64,000 bases of DNA. It comes from Demequina sp. B12 (GTDB lineage Bacteria; Actinomycetota; Actinomycetes; Actinomycetales; Demequinaceae). The notes under the pieces were generated by a model that was not told where the DNA came from, made no database searches, and worked only from the letters and a program-made list of their open reading frames with translations. Location of the stretch: positions 186,001 through 250,000 of the forward strand of contig NZ_JAPEHU010000001.1 of assembly GCF_028823635.1 (NCBI RefSeq), in the 5' to 3' direction. Made by a program: the position numbers and the translations under genes. Shown one piece after another: positions 17,843 through 25,312 of the stretch (positions are counted from its first letter, which is position 1; the number at the start of each line of letters is the position of its first letter).

Positions 17843-18915
17843 CACCCGCGCACGCTACCTCCCCCATCGATCAAGTCGACGGCCCCCGCGACCTGCTGCC
17901 CATGAGCAGCACCCCGGCACGCGCCATCTACGGACTGTTCGTCACCACCAACATCGCCTTCGCACTCGGCAGCCTCAACGCCGTCGAACGCGAATGGCAA
18001 GCCATGCTCGCCGTCGTCATGGTGTGCCTCGCCGGCCTCCTTTTGGTATCCACCCGCCCCCACCCGTTCCCGCTACGCGACGTCTTCATCGTGCTGAGCT
18101 TGCTGGTTGGAGCATCGGCCCTGGTGTACACGAACCTGGCGACCGCGGACGGGCTGGGGCGCGCCACCTGGCAAGTGGGGGCGTCAACGTGGGTGCTGTT
18201 CTTCCTGACGATGCGCGGACGCACCGGGTTTGCGTGGCTCGGCATGGCCGTGCTGGTCCTTCAGGCAGTCGAATGGGCGGCACGCGCAGGAAAATCGCCG
18301 CTGGCAGGCATCGCGATGTTCGACACCCACATCGGCATCCTGGTCGTGGGAACCCTGTTCGCAGTGTCGCTCCGCCGCACCGCCCAACGCATCGCAGCCG
18401 CTAACGAAGTGTCCGTCGCTGCCGCATCCGGGGCCGCAGCAACCAACGCAGCCGCGGAAATCCGCCACGCACGCCTCGCCGAACTTGCCGAACTCGTGAC
18501 GCCGCTGCTCGACAGAATCACGCAAGACGAGCCTCTCTCGGACGACGAACGCCGCACCATGGGCCGGGCAGAAGCGCAACTACGTGACGGCGTACGGGGC
18601 CGGTCCATTGCACTGCCCCAAGTCGTCGAAGCGGCGGACAGGGCTCGCAGCCGCGGTGTCCACGTCACGCTGCTCGACGACCGCGGTGCCCCCATCCACG
18701 ATGGCGCAGCCCTATCCCGCCTCACCTCCGCCATCGTGGCCGCTCTCGATGACGCCCAGGACGGCGCAGTCACAGCGCGTCTACTTCCGGCAGGCCGCTC
18801 TGCGGCCCTCACCATCCTCGCGGTCAACGGATCCGACACCGTGCGGCTGTCGATCGACGACCGCGGCTACGCGCTCGGCAACCCGCTTCCCCCAACAAAC
18901 AGCGCCCAGGGATAA
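17839..18915 (+). CDS. Kinase-like membrane protein, possible accessory of the two-component pair
   Basis: 358 aa from the ATG at 17839, which overlaps the kinase stop. Five or six membrane helices (~28-185), then a coiled Ala-rich stretch and a domain that follows the order of a histidine kinase: a helix with EIRHARLAELAELVTPLL, then AEAQLRDGVRGRSIALPQVV and ARSRGVHVTLLDDRG. The N-box and glycine boxes of an ATP site are not recognisable, so it probably cannot bind ATP. It may be a decoy or partner that forms dimers with the true kinase. A hairpin terminator overlaps its stop codon. Confidence 0.7.
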   Translation: MTPAHATSPIDQVDGPRDLLPMSSTPARAIYGLFVTTNIAFALGSLNAVEREWQAMLAVVMVCLAGLLLVSTRPHPFPLRDVFIVLSLLVGASALVYTNLATADGLGRATWQVGASTWVLFFLTMRGRTGFAWLGMAVLVLQAVEWAARAGKSPLAGIAMFDTHIGILVVGTLFAVSLRRTAQRIAAANEVSVAAASGAAATNAAAEIRHARLAELAELVTPLLDRITQDEPLSDDERRTMGRAEAQLRDGVRGRSIALPQVVEAADRARSRGVHVTLLDDRGAPIHDGAALSRLTSAIVAALDDAQDGAVTARLLPAGRSAALTILAVNGSDTVRLSIDDRGYALGNPLPPTNSAQG

Positions 18916-18930
18916 CCCCTGGGCGCTGTC
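18898..18930. terminator. Bidirectional terminator between convergent genes
   Basis: Inverted repeat AGCGCCCAGGG (18901-18911) with 18917-18927 around a 5-nt loop, extendable by two pairs. It includes the stop codon of the 17839-18915 gene and lies 20 bp before the end of the convergent SHOCT gene. Confidence 0.75.
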
Positions 18931-18950
18931 CACGTGTCTGCAGTGTGCAG

Positions 18951-19346
18951 CTACTGCTGGAGGGCCTTCGCCTTGAGCGCGTCGAACTCCTCTGCGGTGA
19001 TCGCGCCAGAGTCGAGCAGCTCCTTCGCAGCCTTGATCTCGCCGGCAGCACCGCCAGCCTCGTTGATCAGACCCTTGGTGTACTCCACCTGAGCCGCGTG
19101 AGCAGCAGCCGCCTGATCGACGTCACGACGGGTCATGCCCTTGCCGCGGGCGATCAGGTACACCAGCGCGCCCAGCACCGGCAACAAGATCACGAAGATC
19201 AGCCAGGCTGCCTTGCCGAAACCGCCCAGTTCCTTGTCACGGAAAATGTCCATGATGATCCGGATGACCACCACGAAGAACGTGATGACCACCATGATCC
19301 AGAGGGTGAACAGCAAGATTGCGAGGAAGTTCTCAAAGAATTCCAC
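18951..19346 (-). CDS. PLDc_N-SHOCT membrane protein
   Basis: 131 aa. Two membrane helices (~5-34 and ~45-66) with the WLIFVILLPVLGALVYLIARG stretch typical of the PLDc_N segment, a linker, and a C-terminal SHOCT motif (EIKAAKELLDSGAITAEEFDALKAKAL). SHOCT motifs are short helical modules found on many membrane proteins; the role here is unknown. It stands alone and ends facing the terminator at 18898-18930. Confidence 0.85.
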   Translation of the reverse strand: MEFFENFLAILLFTLWIMVVITFFVVVIRIIMDIFRDKELGGFGKAAWLIFVILLPVLGALVYLIARGKGMTRRDVDQAAAAHAAQVEYTKGLINEAGGAAGEIKAAKELLDSGAITAEEFDALKAKALQQ

Positions 19347-19403
19347 TGAAATGCTCCTTGTACGACGGGTGTGCGTTCCCGCGAGTGCGAGGACGTTCTT
19401 ACC

Positions 19404-21038
19404 CTAGCGCTCCCGTGTGAGCGCCACGATGCGACGCAAAGTCGTCAACGGAACCATCCCGTAACGCAGCAGTGCGTCGTGGAACTCACGGATGTCGAAA
19501 CCGTCATACGCCTCAGCTTCCGCTCGGATCGACTCGATTTCCCTGCGTCCCACCATGTACGCGAGGGCTTGCCCCGGCAGACCGATGTAACGGTCGATCT
19601 CCTGCACAATCTGATCGGTGCTGAGCGGGCAGTGCGCCACCATGTAATCGATCGCTTCCTGGCGCGTCCAGCCCAGCGCATGCATGCCCGTGTCCACCAC
19701 TAAGCGGCACGCGCGTAGCGAATCCGCAGCCAGCATGCCCACGCGAGCAAGGTCCGAACTGTACAATCCCATCTCATCCGCGAGACGCTCCGTGTACAAG
19801 CCCCATCCCTCCAGATATGCGGTCACACCAAAGTGCTTCACCACAGGGTGGAGATCCTCCGCTTCCTCATGGAAAGCGAACTGCAAATGGTGGCCAGGAA
19901 TCGCCTCGTGGAAAGCGATCGCTTCCAACTCGTATGTTGACCAGGCGGCCGGGTTTGATGCGTTAAAGAAGAACTCACCAGGCTTACCCGTCGCCTGCGA
20001 TGGCGGGGCGTAAAACGCCACCGGGCCAGATTCAATGGCGAGCGCCACACACGGCGAAACCGGCATGCGCGCAAACCATTCCGGCGCGGCAGCCTGGGCA
20101 CGTTCAAGAGCGGTGGTGGCGTCCGCGACAATTGCCTCACCCGAGGTGTAATGCATGGACTCGTCGTCACGCAGGAGGCGATAGATCTCCGCATTGTCCT
20201 GCGTACCCAGCAACGGTCCTGCCAGCTGTCGATACTCCGCTTCAAGTTCGTCGATCACCCGCAGGCCAAGGTCGTGAACCTCCTGCGCCGTCATCGGCAG
20301 AGTCGTGTAGGAGCGCACCAACTGCTCGTAGAGTTCAGCGCCACCTTCCACGTGCACCAAGCCCGGCTCGTCGTCACCGCGTCCGCGGGCCGCCACGTCC
20401 GCCAAAGCATCGGCCGTCCGCTGCAATGCCGGCACCACCTCCGTGGCGACAACGTCGTCCAGGCGAGCCTTCCACGCATCCGCATCTGAACTTTCCGTGG
20501 GAGCGGCCTGGGCGGTCAGCGGCGCAGAGTTCTGGGTGAGGTCCAGCAACGCTTCAGCGGTCTGGCGCAGGTGCGTGGCAAGCGTGACGCGGCCTTCCAG
20601 GGCTGCGGCCTGGACGGCAGCCATGATGTCGTCCAGCAACGCAGGGAACGCCGCAACCTTGGCGAGGTACTGCTCGCCGTGCTCGTCCGTCTTCAACGGG
20701 AAACGGCTCAGGAACACCTCAGCGAGCGACAGTACGCCAATGCGCGGGTTCACCACATTGAGTTCCACCGACCATTGGAGTTCCAGGTCAGCGGCGTGCG
20801 CCGTCACCGCGACCGTGTCACGCAACGCGACCTCATGCGGGTTGGACTCGTCGATCTCCAGTGCATGCGCCCTCTCCACGAAGTCACGCAAACGCTCCTG
20901 CCGCTGCGCTATCCCGCCCGGCGAGACGTCCTCCCACTGATCCAAGTTCTCCAACGATCCATCCCACAGCAAGCGGAACAGGTCGGTGGATTGGCGGTAG
21001 GCGTAGTACTCGTCAGCGAGATCAGTCAGTGCGGTCAC
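19404..21038 (-). CDS. DUF885-family putative metallopeptidase
   Basis: 544 aa, full length for DUF885. The HEAIPGHHLQ motif (~365-374) has the zinc-binding HExxPGHH form, and FGVTAYLEGWGLYTERLADEMG (~390-411) supplies the further Glu residues expected in the site. No signal peptide, so probably cytoplasmic. Substrate unknown. TAAGGT (21045-21050) ends 6 nt before the GTG start, another leaderless-type gene. Confidence 0.87.
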   Translation of the reverse strand: MTALTDLADEYYAYRQSTDLFRLLWDGSLENLDQWEDVSPGGIAQRQERLRDFVERAHALEIDESNPHEVALRDTVAVTAHAADLELQWSVELNVVNPRIGVLSLAEVFLSRFPLKTDEHGEQYLAKVAAFPALLDDIMAAVQAAALEGRVTLATHLRQTAEALLDLTQNSAPLTAQAAPTESSDADAWKARLDDVVATEVVPALQRTADALADVAARGRGDDEPGLVHVEGGAELYEQLVRSYTTLPMTAQEVHDLGLRVIDELEAEYRQLAGPLLGTQDNAEIYRLLRDDESMHYTSGEAIVADATTALERAQAAAPEWFARMPVSPCVALAIESGPVAFYAPPSQATGKPGEFFFNASNPAAWSTYELEAIAFHEAIPGHHLQFAFHEEAEDLHPVVKHFGVTAYLEGWGLYTERLADEMGLYSSDLARVGMLAADSLRACRLVVDTGMHALGWTRQEAIDYMVAHCPLSTDQIVQEIDRYIGLPGQALAYMVGRREIESIRAEAEAYDGFDIREFHDALLRYGMVPLTTLRRIVALTRER

Positions 21039-21056
21039 CCCACGACCTTAACCCCG

Positions 21057-22472
21057 TCACAGGCCCCTGCGGCGCTTGCGGTCCGTAGCGATCGCGGCAA
21101 CACCCACCAGCACAAGGGCCGATGCGACGGCAGCCAGCGGCAGCGAGTTCGTACCCGTCGCGGCCAGGGCGGGGGCCGATGCTCGGGTGGGCTCAAGCGG
21201 TGTGGCGTCTGAAGTGGTCTCCGGCGCGGTAGCGACGGGCTGCGTTTCTGGCACGGTGGCCGGCGCGTCTGGCTCGGCGCGCGTCACGACGGCCTCCGGC
21301 TCAGGCGACGGGAGCTCTACAGACGGCCCCGTCGACGACGGCAGTGATACGAGGTCCGTGCCACCGACCTCCACGGGTTGCGGCACTCCCTGCGGGACCA
21401 CGGTGGGCACTTGTGTGACCAGCGTGCCGTGGGTCACCGTTGGCACCTGGTGCGGTGTGACCGAAGGCACCAGGGCCGGCGTCAAAGGCGGCGTCAGCAC
21501 GGGCGTCGAAACCGTCATCGGCGCGGAAACCACCACGGGAACCAAAGTGGACTCAACGCTCGAGGGCAGCAATCCGCCAGCCAGTGACAGCGGGCGCGGA
21601 ACGTCAACGAACGCCACTGCGTCCGGCGACTCGGGACTCACCAGCAACAGGCGCATGGGTGCGGACTGCGGCAGCAGCGACGGGACTGCGTCCGTGACCG
21701 TCTCCGCGGCCGCCGGGAAGTTCGGTGTCTGCACGGGAGCAGGCGTGGCCACAGGAGTGGCGACTGGTGTGGGCGTCGGAGTCTGCGCCGGTGTCGATGG
21801 ATTCGCCGTGGGCACGGCGGCAGGTGTGGCTGTAGGCGTCGCGGTTGGTGTGGCTGTAGGCGTTGCGGTTGGTGTGGCGGTTGGCGTGGGAGTCGGCGTC
21901 TGGGTGGGAGTCGCGGCGACGACCGGTTCAGGCGTCACGACCGGGTCCGGAATCGCTGGGGCCGCAACGCTCCAGGTGGCATCCGCCGCGGCGGACCCCA
22001 GACCTAGGGAGGTCACGGTCGTGGTGTACGTCGCATCGGCTGCCCCGGATGTGGGCACCGCGGTGCGGTACTGGAGCACAAACTGTCCGTCGCAGTGGTC
22101 CGTGATCCGTAGCGAGAAGCCTCCCGCCGAGTGTTGCCAATGCAGGTGGGACGACCCCACGACGCTCGAGGCGCCATTGGCGAGTTCACACGTGACCCCC
22201 GGGCTCCCCGTGAGGGTCAGGGGGCCTGACCAAGCGCTCGTGATCACGGTGGGACCGCGATCCTGTCCTTGCACGCGGGCCTCCCACCCCAGGGTGCGGG
22301 ACGCCGCATCGGCACCCGTGGAACGCACCGCAAGGGCTACCGCGGCTGCGGACGCTGGCCCGGCCGCCATGACACCGGCAGCCATCACGGCCCCCACGAC
22401 GGCGACAGCCGCGCACACGCGGGCGGCGACTGGTGAGGGGAGGGACAAGGGAACTGCGTGAGACTTCGACAC
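21057..22472 (-). CDS. Sortase-anchored (LAxTG) Thr/Pro-rich wall protein
   Basis: 471 aa from GTG at 22472, chosen because GGAG lies 10 nt upstream and a signal peptide follows (ARVCAAVAVVGAVMAAGVMA...ASAA); the frame itself opens at 22625. A ~140-residue N-terminal domain with two Cys is followed by a long Pro/Thr/Val stalk including a TPTATPTATP tract. The C-terminus has LAATG, a hydrophobic helix and DRKRRRGL, a complete sorting signal. No sortase gene is in this window. A perfect CRP-type palindrome lies 139 bp upstream of the start. Confidence 0.8.
   Translation of the reverse strand: MSKSHAVPLSLPSPVAARVCAAVAVVGAVMAAGVMAAGPASAAAVALAVRSTGADAASRTLGWEARVQGQDRGPTVITSAWSGPLTLTGSPGVTCELANGASSVVGSSHLHWQHSAGGFSLRITDHCDGQFVLQYRTAVPTSGAADATYTTTVTSLGLGSAAADATWSVAAPAIPDPVVTPEPVVAATPTQTPTPTPTATPTATPTATPTATPTATPAAVPTANPSTPAQTPTPTPVATPVATPAPVQTPNFPAAAETVTDAVPSLLPQSAPMRLLLVSPESPDAVAFVDVPRPLSLAGGLLPSSVESTLVPVVVSAPMTVSTPVLTPPLTPALVPSVTPHQVPTVTHGTLVTQVPTVVPQGVPQPVEVGGTDLVSLPSSTGPSVELPSPEPEAVVTRAEPDAPATVPETQPVATAPETTSDATPLEPTRASAPALAATGTNSLPLAAVASALVLVGVAAIATDRKRRRGL
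21823..21894. repeat. 24-bp tandem repeats encoding the TPTATP stalk
   Basis: Three 24-bp units (two nearly identical at 21823-21846 and 21847-21870, a diverged third) built from a 12-bp subunit. They encode alternating TPTA in the stalk of the wall protein. All changes by whole units keep the frame, so stalk length could vary between strains. Confidence 0.7.
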
Positions 22473-22610
22473 TGCACGACTCCAATGGATCCGGGGAAGG
22501 AAACCGGGGTCGCGCCCGCAGGCGGCAACAAGTGCTACTGAGTGTTGGTGCGGATCTCGTGATCGACGACACCGGGGGCCATATCTTTGTGACCGGTTCC
22601 AGACTCTCAT

Positions 22611-22626
22611 TGTGATCCGGATCACA
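22611..22626. promoter_or_regulatory. CRP/GlxR-type operator
   Basis: TGTGATCCGGATCACA is a perfect 16-bp palindrome matching TGTGA-N6-TCACA, the consensus of cAMP-receptor-type regulators (CRP, GlxR). It lies 139 bp upstream of the LAxTG wall-protein start and 53 bp beyond the tRNA-Arg terminator. A half site TGTGACCGG lies about 20 bp closer to the gene. Confidence 0.7.
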
Positions 22627-22673
22627 CTCAGGACTCACGTCCCCCGTTGAGCAAAACTTGCCCCCAGGAAACG

Positions 22674-22708
22674 CAAAAGACGCCCCCACTGCGAACAGTG
22701 AGAGCGTC
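22674..22708 (-). terminator. Terminator of tRNA-Arg
   Basis: Stem 22679-22691 with 22696-22708 (13 bp, loop CGAA, two imperfect pairs) followed on the minus strand by TTTTGC. It begins 6 bp after the tRNA 3' end. Confidence 0.8.
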
Positions 22709-22713
22709 ATCCG

Positions 22714-22786
22714 CGCGCCCGGAGGGATTCGAACCCCCAACCTTCTGATCCGTAGTCAGATGCTCTATCCGTTGAGCTACGGGCGC
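22714..22786 (-). tRNA. tRNA-Arg(ACG)
   Basis: 73 nt on the minus strand, starting GCGCCCGTAGCTCAACGGAT. The acceptor GCGCCCG pairs with CGGGCGC, the T arm has GGTTCGAATCC, and the anticodon loop CTACGGA gives anticodon ACG, read as ICG after deamination. CCA is not encoded. It has its own terminator. Confidence 0.95.
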
Positions 22787-22869
22787 GTGGCCCATCAGGG
22801 CCGAGTCACAAGTGTACAGGTTGTTTTGGGGCCTTGATGACACCCAGACGGACCTTCACCTTGTCACAG

Positions 22870-22956
22870 CGGAGACGGTGGGATTCGAACCCACGGATGG
22901 GTTACCCCATCACATCCTTAGCAGGGATGCACTTTCGGCCGCTCAGTCACGTCTCC
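22870..22956 (-). tRNA. tRNA-Ser(GCT)
   Basis: 87 nt, class II tRNA with a long variable arm, starting GGAGACGTGACTGAGCGGCC. The anticodon stem CATCC/GGATG encloses CTGCTAA, giving GCT, which reads AGC/AGU. The acceptor GGAGACG pairs with CGTCTCC, discriminator G. Confidence 0.95.
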
Positions 22957-23181
22957 CGAATGCGCACTCAGAGTACCGGCACGGACCGTCCCTGAGCAAA
23001 GTGGGTGCCGTGCGTGTGAGGAACCACGCGCTGGGCGGCCGCAGACTGGGTCGCTGCGAACGCGCACCGGGCCGTCCCTGACACGCCCCAAGGTCGCCCA
23101 CGGGGTGTCACACGGAACACGCCGGCCACCCCAGCCGCAGCATGTCAGGCACGGCCCGCAACGCCCCCCCCAGACGCACAA

Positions 23182-23206
23182 AAGCCGCGCCCTCACGGAC
23201 GCGGCC
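23182..23206 (-). terminator. Terminator of tRNA-Ser(TGA)
   Basis: On the minus strand GCCGCGTCC and GGGCGCGGC form a hairpin followed by TTTTG, 15-20 bp after the tRNA 3' end. Confidence 0.7.
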
Positions 23207-23220
23207 CTCATGCTGTCGAG

Positions 23221-23309
23221 CGGAGAGTGTGGGATTCGAACCCACGGAGACGCTAAAACGCCTCAACGGTTTTCAAGACCGTCACCTTCGGCCACTCGGT
23301 CAACTCTCC
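23221..23309 (-). tRNA. tRNA-Ser(TGA)
   Basis: 89 nt class II tRNA starting GGAGAGTTGACCGAGTGGCC. The anticodon stem ACGGT/ACCGT encloses CTTGAAA, giving TGA (reads UCA/UCG/UCU). A long variable arm (GAGGCGTTTTAGCGTCTC) follows. The discriminator is G and CCA is not encoded. The 264-bp gap to the next tRNA holds only its terminator. Confidence 0.95.
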
Positions 23310-23318
23310 ATGCGGGGC

Positions 23319-23750
23319 TCACGCCCCAGCCGTGCCATTGTGCCAGCCCGGAGGCATTCCTGGCGAAACCACGGTCAAGTCATAGATCAACGCGACCGTG
23401 GCAAGGTCCGCGTCGTAGGTAGCAATGCGATCAATCGACGGATGAGCCACCGCTGCACCCAGGTGCAACGCCGCAAACGGTCGCAACACCGCGGACGCGT
23501 GCGTTGACACACCCACGTTCTGATCCGAGAACCGAATCACCGGCACCCGCGAACGGATCTGCTCCACGACGTCGAAGGCCTTAGCCTTCTCCTCACGCGG
23601 ATACAGCTCGGCGGCCTGGCGGACCTCAGTCAGGCCTAACTGTGTGGTCGCCACTTGATCCAGGCGCGGCAACACCCACTCAGCGAACTCGTCGAAGTAC
23701 CGCACGCCAGGCAGGAACCTGCACAATGCGGAGCCGTCGAGATAGATCAC
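23319..23750 (-). CDS. PIN-domain protein (VapC-like), no antitoxin visible
   Basis: 143 aa. MIYLDGSALCRF supplies the first acidic residue (D5); further acidic positions are in LTEVRQ (~41-46), HPSIDR and ATYDADLATVA (~110-119). This is the order of a PIN ribonuclease site as in VapC toxins. The start lies 70 bp after the conservon GTPase stop, and that gap cannot hold a VapB antitoxin. It ends 9 bp from tRNA-Ser(TGA). It could be an orphan toxin or a housekeeping PIN nuclease. Confidence 0.75.
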   Translation of the reverse strand: MIYLDGSALCRFLPGVRYFDEFAEWVLPRLDQVATTQLGLTEVRQAAELYPREEKAKAFDVVEQIRSRVPVIRFSDQNVGVSTHASAVLRPFAALHLGAAVAHPSIDRIATYDADLATVALIYDLTVVSPGMPPGWHNGTAGA

Positions 23751-23777
23751 GTTGGCAAGGATATCTCGGAGCCATCA

Positions 23778-23811
23778 GCCTATGCGCACGCGCCATTGCG
23801 CACGCATAGGC
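23778..23811 (-). terminator. Hairpin after the conservon operon
   Basis: GCCTATGCG (23778-23786) pairs with 23803-23811, with further GCGC pairing inside. It begins 10 bp after the GTPase stop and probably ends the conservon transcript, although no T-run follows. Confidence 0.55.
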
Positions 23812-23820
23812 CGTCTGCAA

Positions 23821-24423
23821 TCAGCTCTTCTGGAGCTGGCGCATCGCGAGCTGAACGACCGCGATCAACGCTTGCTTGGTTGCCGACTTTTCCCGAGCGT
23901 CCGTGTACATGATCGGAACCTCGTCGGGGATGCCCAGGGCCTCGCGCACGTCTTCCAGCTTGTGGCGTGCCACGCCATCGAAGCAGTTGACGCACACAAT
24001 GAACGGAACGCCGCGACCCTCGAAGTAGTCCACTGCGGGGAAGCACTGTTCAAGGCGCTCCGTGTCGACCAGCACCACGGCACCGATGGCGCCGCGAACA
24101 AGGTCGTCCCACATGAACAAGAAGCGGTCCTGACCGGGCGTACCGAAGAGGTACAGCCACAGCGAACCGGGAAGGGCGATGCGTCCGAAGTCCATGGCCA
24201 CGGTCGTGGTGGTCTTGCGGTCGGTCACGCCGCCCGCATCGTCCACGCCGATGGACTTCTCCGTCATTGCCGCCTCAGTGTTGAGGGGGTCGATGTCGGA
24301 AATGGATCCGATGAAGGTCGTCTTGCCGACGGCGAACCCGCCGGCGATCACGATCTTGACAACGGTAGGAGCGACGTGCGGCGCGCTGGGCGCGACCGCC
24401 GCGTCAGAGGGCTGCGATGCCAT
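23821..24423 (-). CDS. cvnD: Conservon small GTPase (CvnD-like)
   Basis: 200 aa from the ATG at 24423; the frame opens at 24471, but only from 24423 does the overlap with the upstream gene (20 bp) look normal. Ras-like GTPase: P-loop GGFAVGKTTF (~27-36), switch region with T (KTTTTVAMDFG), G3-like LFGTPGQDRFLFMW. Conservon GTPases work with the roadblock and DUF742 proteins at a membrane sensor complex described in Streptomyces. Last gene of the operon. Confidence 0.88.
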   Translation of the reverse strand: MASQPSDAAVAPSAPHVAPTVVKIVIAGGFAVGKTTFIGSISDIDPLNTEAAMTEKSIGVDDAGGVTDRKTTTTVAMDFGRIALPGSLWLYLFGTPGQDRFLFMWDDLVRGAIGAVVLVDTERLEQCFPAVDYFEGRGVPFIVCVNCFDGVARHKLEDVREALGIPDEVPIMYTDAREKSATKQALIAVVQLAMRQLQKS

Positions 24424-24790
24424 CAAGGACACTCTCCAGAAGACTGAGCGACAGGCCGCCCGACTCGTCATGCGTTGACTTGTCGTTGGCAGTGCCGCCG
24501 GTATGAATCACAAGGTGGTTGTCAGTAGCAAGATCCGTCACGAGGACACGGACCACGCCCAGCGGGAGCCGAGTGTGCGCCGAAAGTTCCGCGATGGATT
24601 GATATTGACCCGCAGCGAGCTGCAGGATCTTTTTCTTCTCCGGGGTCAACCCCGTAAAAGTCTGTGTAGTGGAGCGCGCCTCCACGAGGGCTTCCATCGG
24701 AAGGTCCTTGCTTGCAGCGCTGACCCGCCCACCGGTCACGGCATAGGGCCGGACCGTGTAGGCCTCCTCCTCGTAAAGGTGGTCAGTCAT
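24404..24790 (-). CDS. cvnC: Conservon DUF742 protein (CvnC-like)
   Basis: 128 aa. The N-terminal YEEEAYTVRPYAVTGGRVSA is the DUF742 hallmark, followed by a winged-helix-like part (LTPEKKKILQLAAGQYQSIAELSAHTRLPLGVVRVLVTDL). It is the third member of the conservon; in Streptomyces these proteins bind the sensor complex rather than a known operator. It lies 12 bp after the roadblock gene and overlaps the GTPase. Confidence 0.9.
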   Translation of the reverse strand: MTDHLYEEEAYTVRPYAVTGGRVSAASKDLPMEALVEARSTTQTFTGLTPEKKKILQLAAGQYQSIAELSAHTRLPLGVVRVLVTDLATDNHLVIHTGGTANDKSTHDESGGLSLSLLESVLDGIAAL

Positions 24791-24802
24791 GATGTTTCTC
24801 CC

Positions 24803-25243
24803 TTAGGAGCGGGTCTCCCCGTCAGTGGGCAAGTTCTGGCGCATCTCCGTGATCAGCTGCGGAGTCAGCGCATTCTCGGTACGCGAAACCAAGAGGGTCA
24901 TTTCGTAACCCACCAGGCCCACGTCGCACGTGGAGTCGGCTGCCACGGCAAGCACGGAGCCGTTCGACACGCTCATGAGGAACAGGAACAGTTCGTCCAT
25001 TTCGATGATCGACTGGCGAACTTCACCTGCCTGGAGCTGGCGTGCGGCACCACGCGTCAGGCTAGCCATGCCAGACACCACGGCTGCAAGGGTGTCGCCA
25101 CCCGTGCGGTCGAGGTTCTTCGACATCGCCATGAGCAGGCCGTCAGCACTGACGACGAGCGTGTGGCGAGTTCCTGGCACTGTCTGAACAAAGTTGTCCA
25201 GCAGCCAGCCAAAGTTAGTGGCTTCAGTACTGAGCTCGGTCAC
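24803..25243 (-). CDS. cvnB: Roadblock/LC7 protein (CvnB-like)
   Basis: 146 aa Roadblock/LC7 fold: NFGWLLDNFVQTVPGTRHTLVVSADGLLMAMSKNLDR near the N-terminus, then GDTLAAVVSGMASLTRGAARQL. Roadblock proteins dimerise and often act as GTPase-activating or scaffold subunits for the neighbouring GTPase. GGAGG lies 5 nt before the GTG start, which overlaps the stop of a 21-codon frame (25240-25305). Confidence 0.9.
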   Translation of the reverse strand: MTELSTEATNFGWLLDNFVQTVPGTRHTLVVSADGLLMAMSKNLDRTGGDTLAAVVSGMASLTRGAARQLQAGEVRQSIIEMDELFLFLMSVSNGSVLAVAADSTCDVGLVGYEMTLLVSRTENALTPQLITEMRQNLPTDGETRS

Positions 25244-25305
25244 TGGTCCTCCTTGAGGTTGCTGCTCCAGCGATGGAGCACATTGAGATATGAGTAATTG
25301 TCCAT
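25240..25305 (-). CDS. Possible 21-residue peptide between the conservon kinase and roadblock genes
   Basis: ATG at 25305 and TGA at 25240-25242 encode MDNYSYLNVLHRWSSNLKED plus a final Q. Its stop overlaps the roadblock GTG by 4 bp (GTGA), which would couple translation across the gap. The ribosome site is weak, so this may be chance. Confidence 0.3.
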   Translation of the reverse strand: MDNYSYLNVLHRWSSNLKEDQ

Positions 25306-25312
25306 GGTTCCG

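Noticed and set aside
21823-21894. Possible CRISPR array
   Set aside because: The repeats are 24 bp, directly adjacent without spacers, in frame, and encode a Thr/Pro stalk.
21076-22461. 461-codon plus-strand frame with GVGVGVGV-like product
   Set aside because: It is the mirror of the Thr/Pro stalk of the minus-strand wall protein; it has no ribosome site, and the minus-strand gene has a signal peptide and sorting signal.
22870-23309. Prophage or island attachment sites at the tRNA genes
   Set aside because: No integrase is present and I see no repeated tRNA 3' end within the window.
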